From Candidatus Cloacimonetes bacterium HGW-Cloacimonetes-3 (GTDB lineage: Bacteria; Cloacimonadota; Cloacimonadia; Cloacimonadales; Cloacimonadaceae), in the NCBI GenBank assembly GCA_002840645.1, contig PHBO01000018.1:1-42805 (forward strand): a stretch of DNA of 42,805 bases, in the 5' to 3' direction. The number at the start of each line of letters is the position of its first letter. Position 1 is the stretch's first letter. A program made the translations under genes and the position numbers. Under the pieces are notes generated by a model. The model was not told where the DNA came from and did no database searches. It saw nothing but the letters and a program-made list of their open reading frames with translations. This document shows positions 42,747 to 42,805 of the stretch, piece by piece.

Positions 42747-42805
42747 ATTCCCTAACAATTCCCTAACGCCGTTAGGGAATTGTTAGGGAATTGTTAGGGA
42801 ATTGT
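42747..42805. repeat. Nested inverted and 11-bp tandem repeats at window edge
   Basis: Bases 42747-42767 and 42771-42791 are perfect 21-bp inverted repeats around a GCC loop. From 42771 the unit GTTAGGGAATT is repeated three times in tandem (42771, 42782, 42793) and runs to the window end, so the array may continue. It lies upstream of lepA. Confidence 0.85.

Noticed and set aside
42162-42758. Open frame of 198 residues on the minus strand overlapping lepA
   Set aside because: Its C-terminal two thirds is another frame of lepA and the upstream part has no family or ribosome-site support.

Overview
The window looks like a chromosomal segment of a Gram-negative, anaerobe-type bacterium of the Cloacimonadota (WWE1) or a close relative in the Bacteroidetes/Fibrobacteres neighbourhood. 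This is inference from gene content: several large secreted proteins end in a type IX-like (Por) C-terminal sorting domain with the YPNPF signature, there are CotH, lamin-tail and SBBP surface proteins, a TonB-dependent receptor with a carboxypeptidase-regulatory N-terminus next to a DUF4249-like lipoprotein, a type III glutamine synthetase, and an Omp85 protein. No rRNA, tRNA, CRISPR array or transposase was recognised.

Layout. 1-2472: leader and a seven-bladed SBBP propeller protein. 2829-7534: a four-gene operon, tetR - TonB receptor - lipoprotein - small outer-membrane barrel, with a palindromic operator candidate in front of it. 7669-14860: two CotH-kinase proteins, one on each strand, with a double-DUF1566 protein between them. 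14995-16601: an unusual sigma-70-like protein with a duplicated region 2 and two very small proteins. 16779-17411: a secreted protein of unknown function. 17636-20004: a type II restriction-modification pair (cytosine-N4-type methylase plus TdeIII-family nuclease), AT-richer than its surroundings. 20005-20460: a gap that holds a perfect four-helix junction sequence. 20461-24610: glycogen phosphorylase coupled to a lamin-tail protein. 24626-28258 (minus): glutathione peroxidase, lipocalin, DhaL-DegV fusion and DUF1295 membrane protein in one overlapping operon. 28399-30507: type III glutamine synthetase. 30921-33242 (minus): a second SBBP propeller protein, this one with a sorting domain. 33727-35986: ComM/YifB ATPase and AlkD-like protein. 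36168-38520 (minus): a flippase-like membrane protein and malic enzyme. 38675-38863 (minus): a tiny Ala/Pro-rich lipoprotein. 39091-42556 (minus): an Omp85 protein coupled to lepA. The right edge carries nested 11-bp repeats.

How it fits together. Much of the window concerns the cell surface: regulated uptake through the TonB receptor operon, secreted propeller, CotH and lamin-tail adhesin-like proteins, and outer-membrane assembly. The rest is core metabolism (glycogen, glutamine, malate) and DNA maintenance. The most interesting non-coding signals are the four-way-junction sequence at 20200-20355 with an exact 46-nt period, and a 47-bp palindrome present three times, each time between convergent genes (16688, 30648, 36096).
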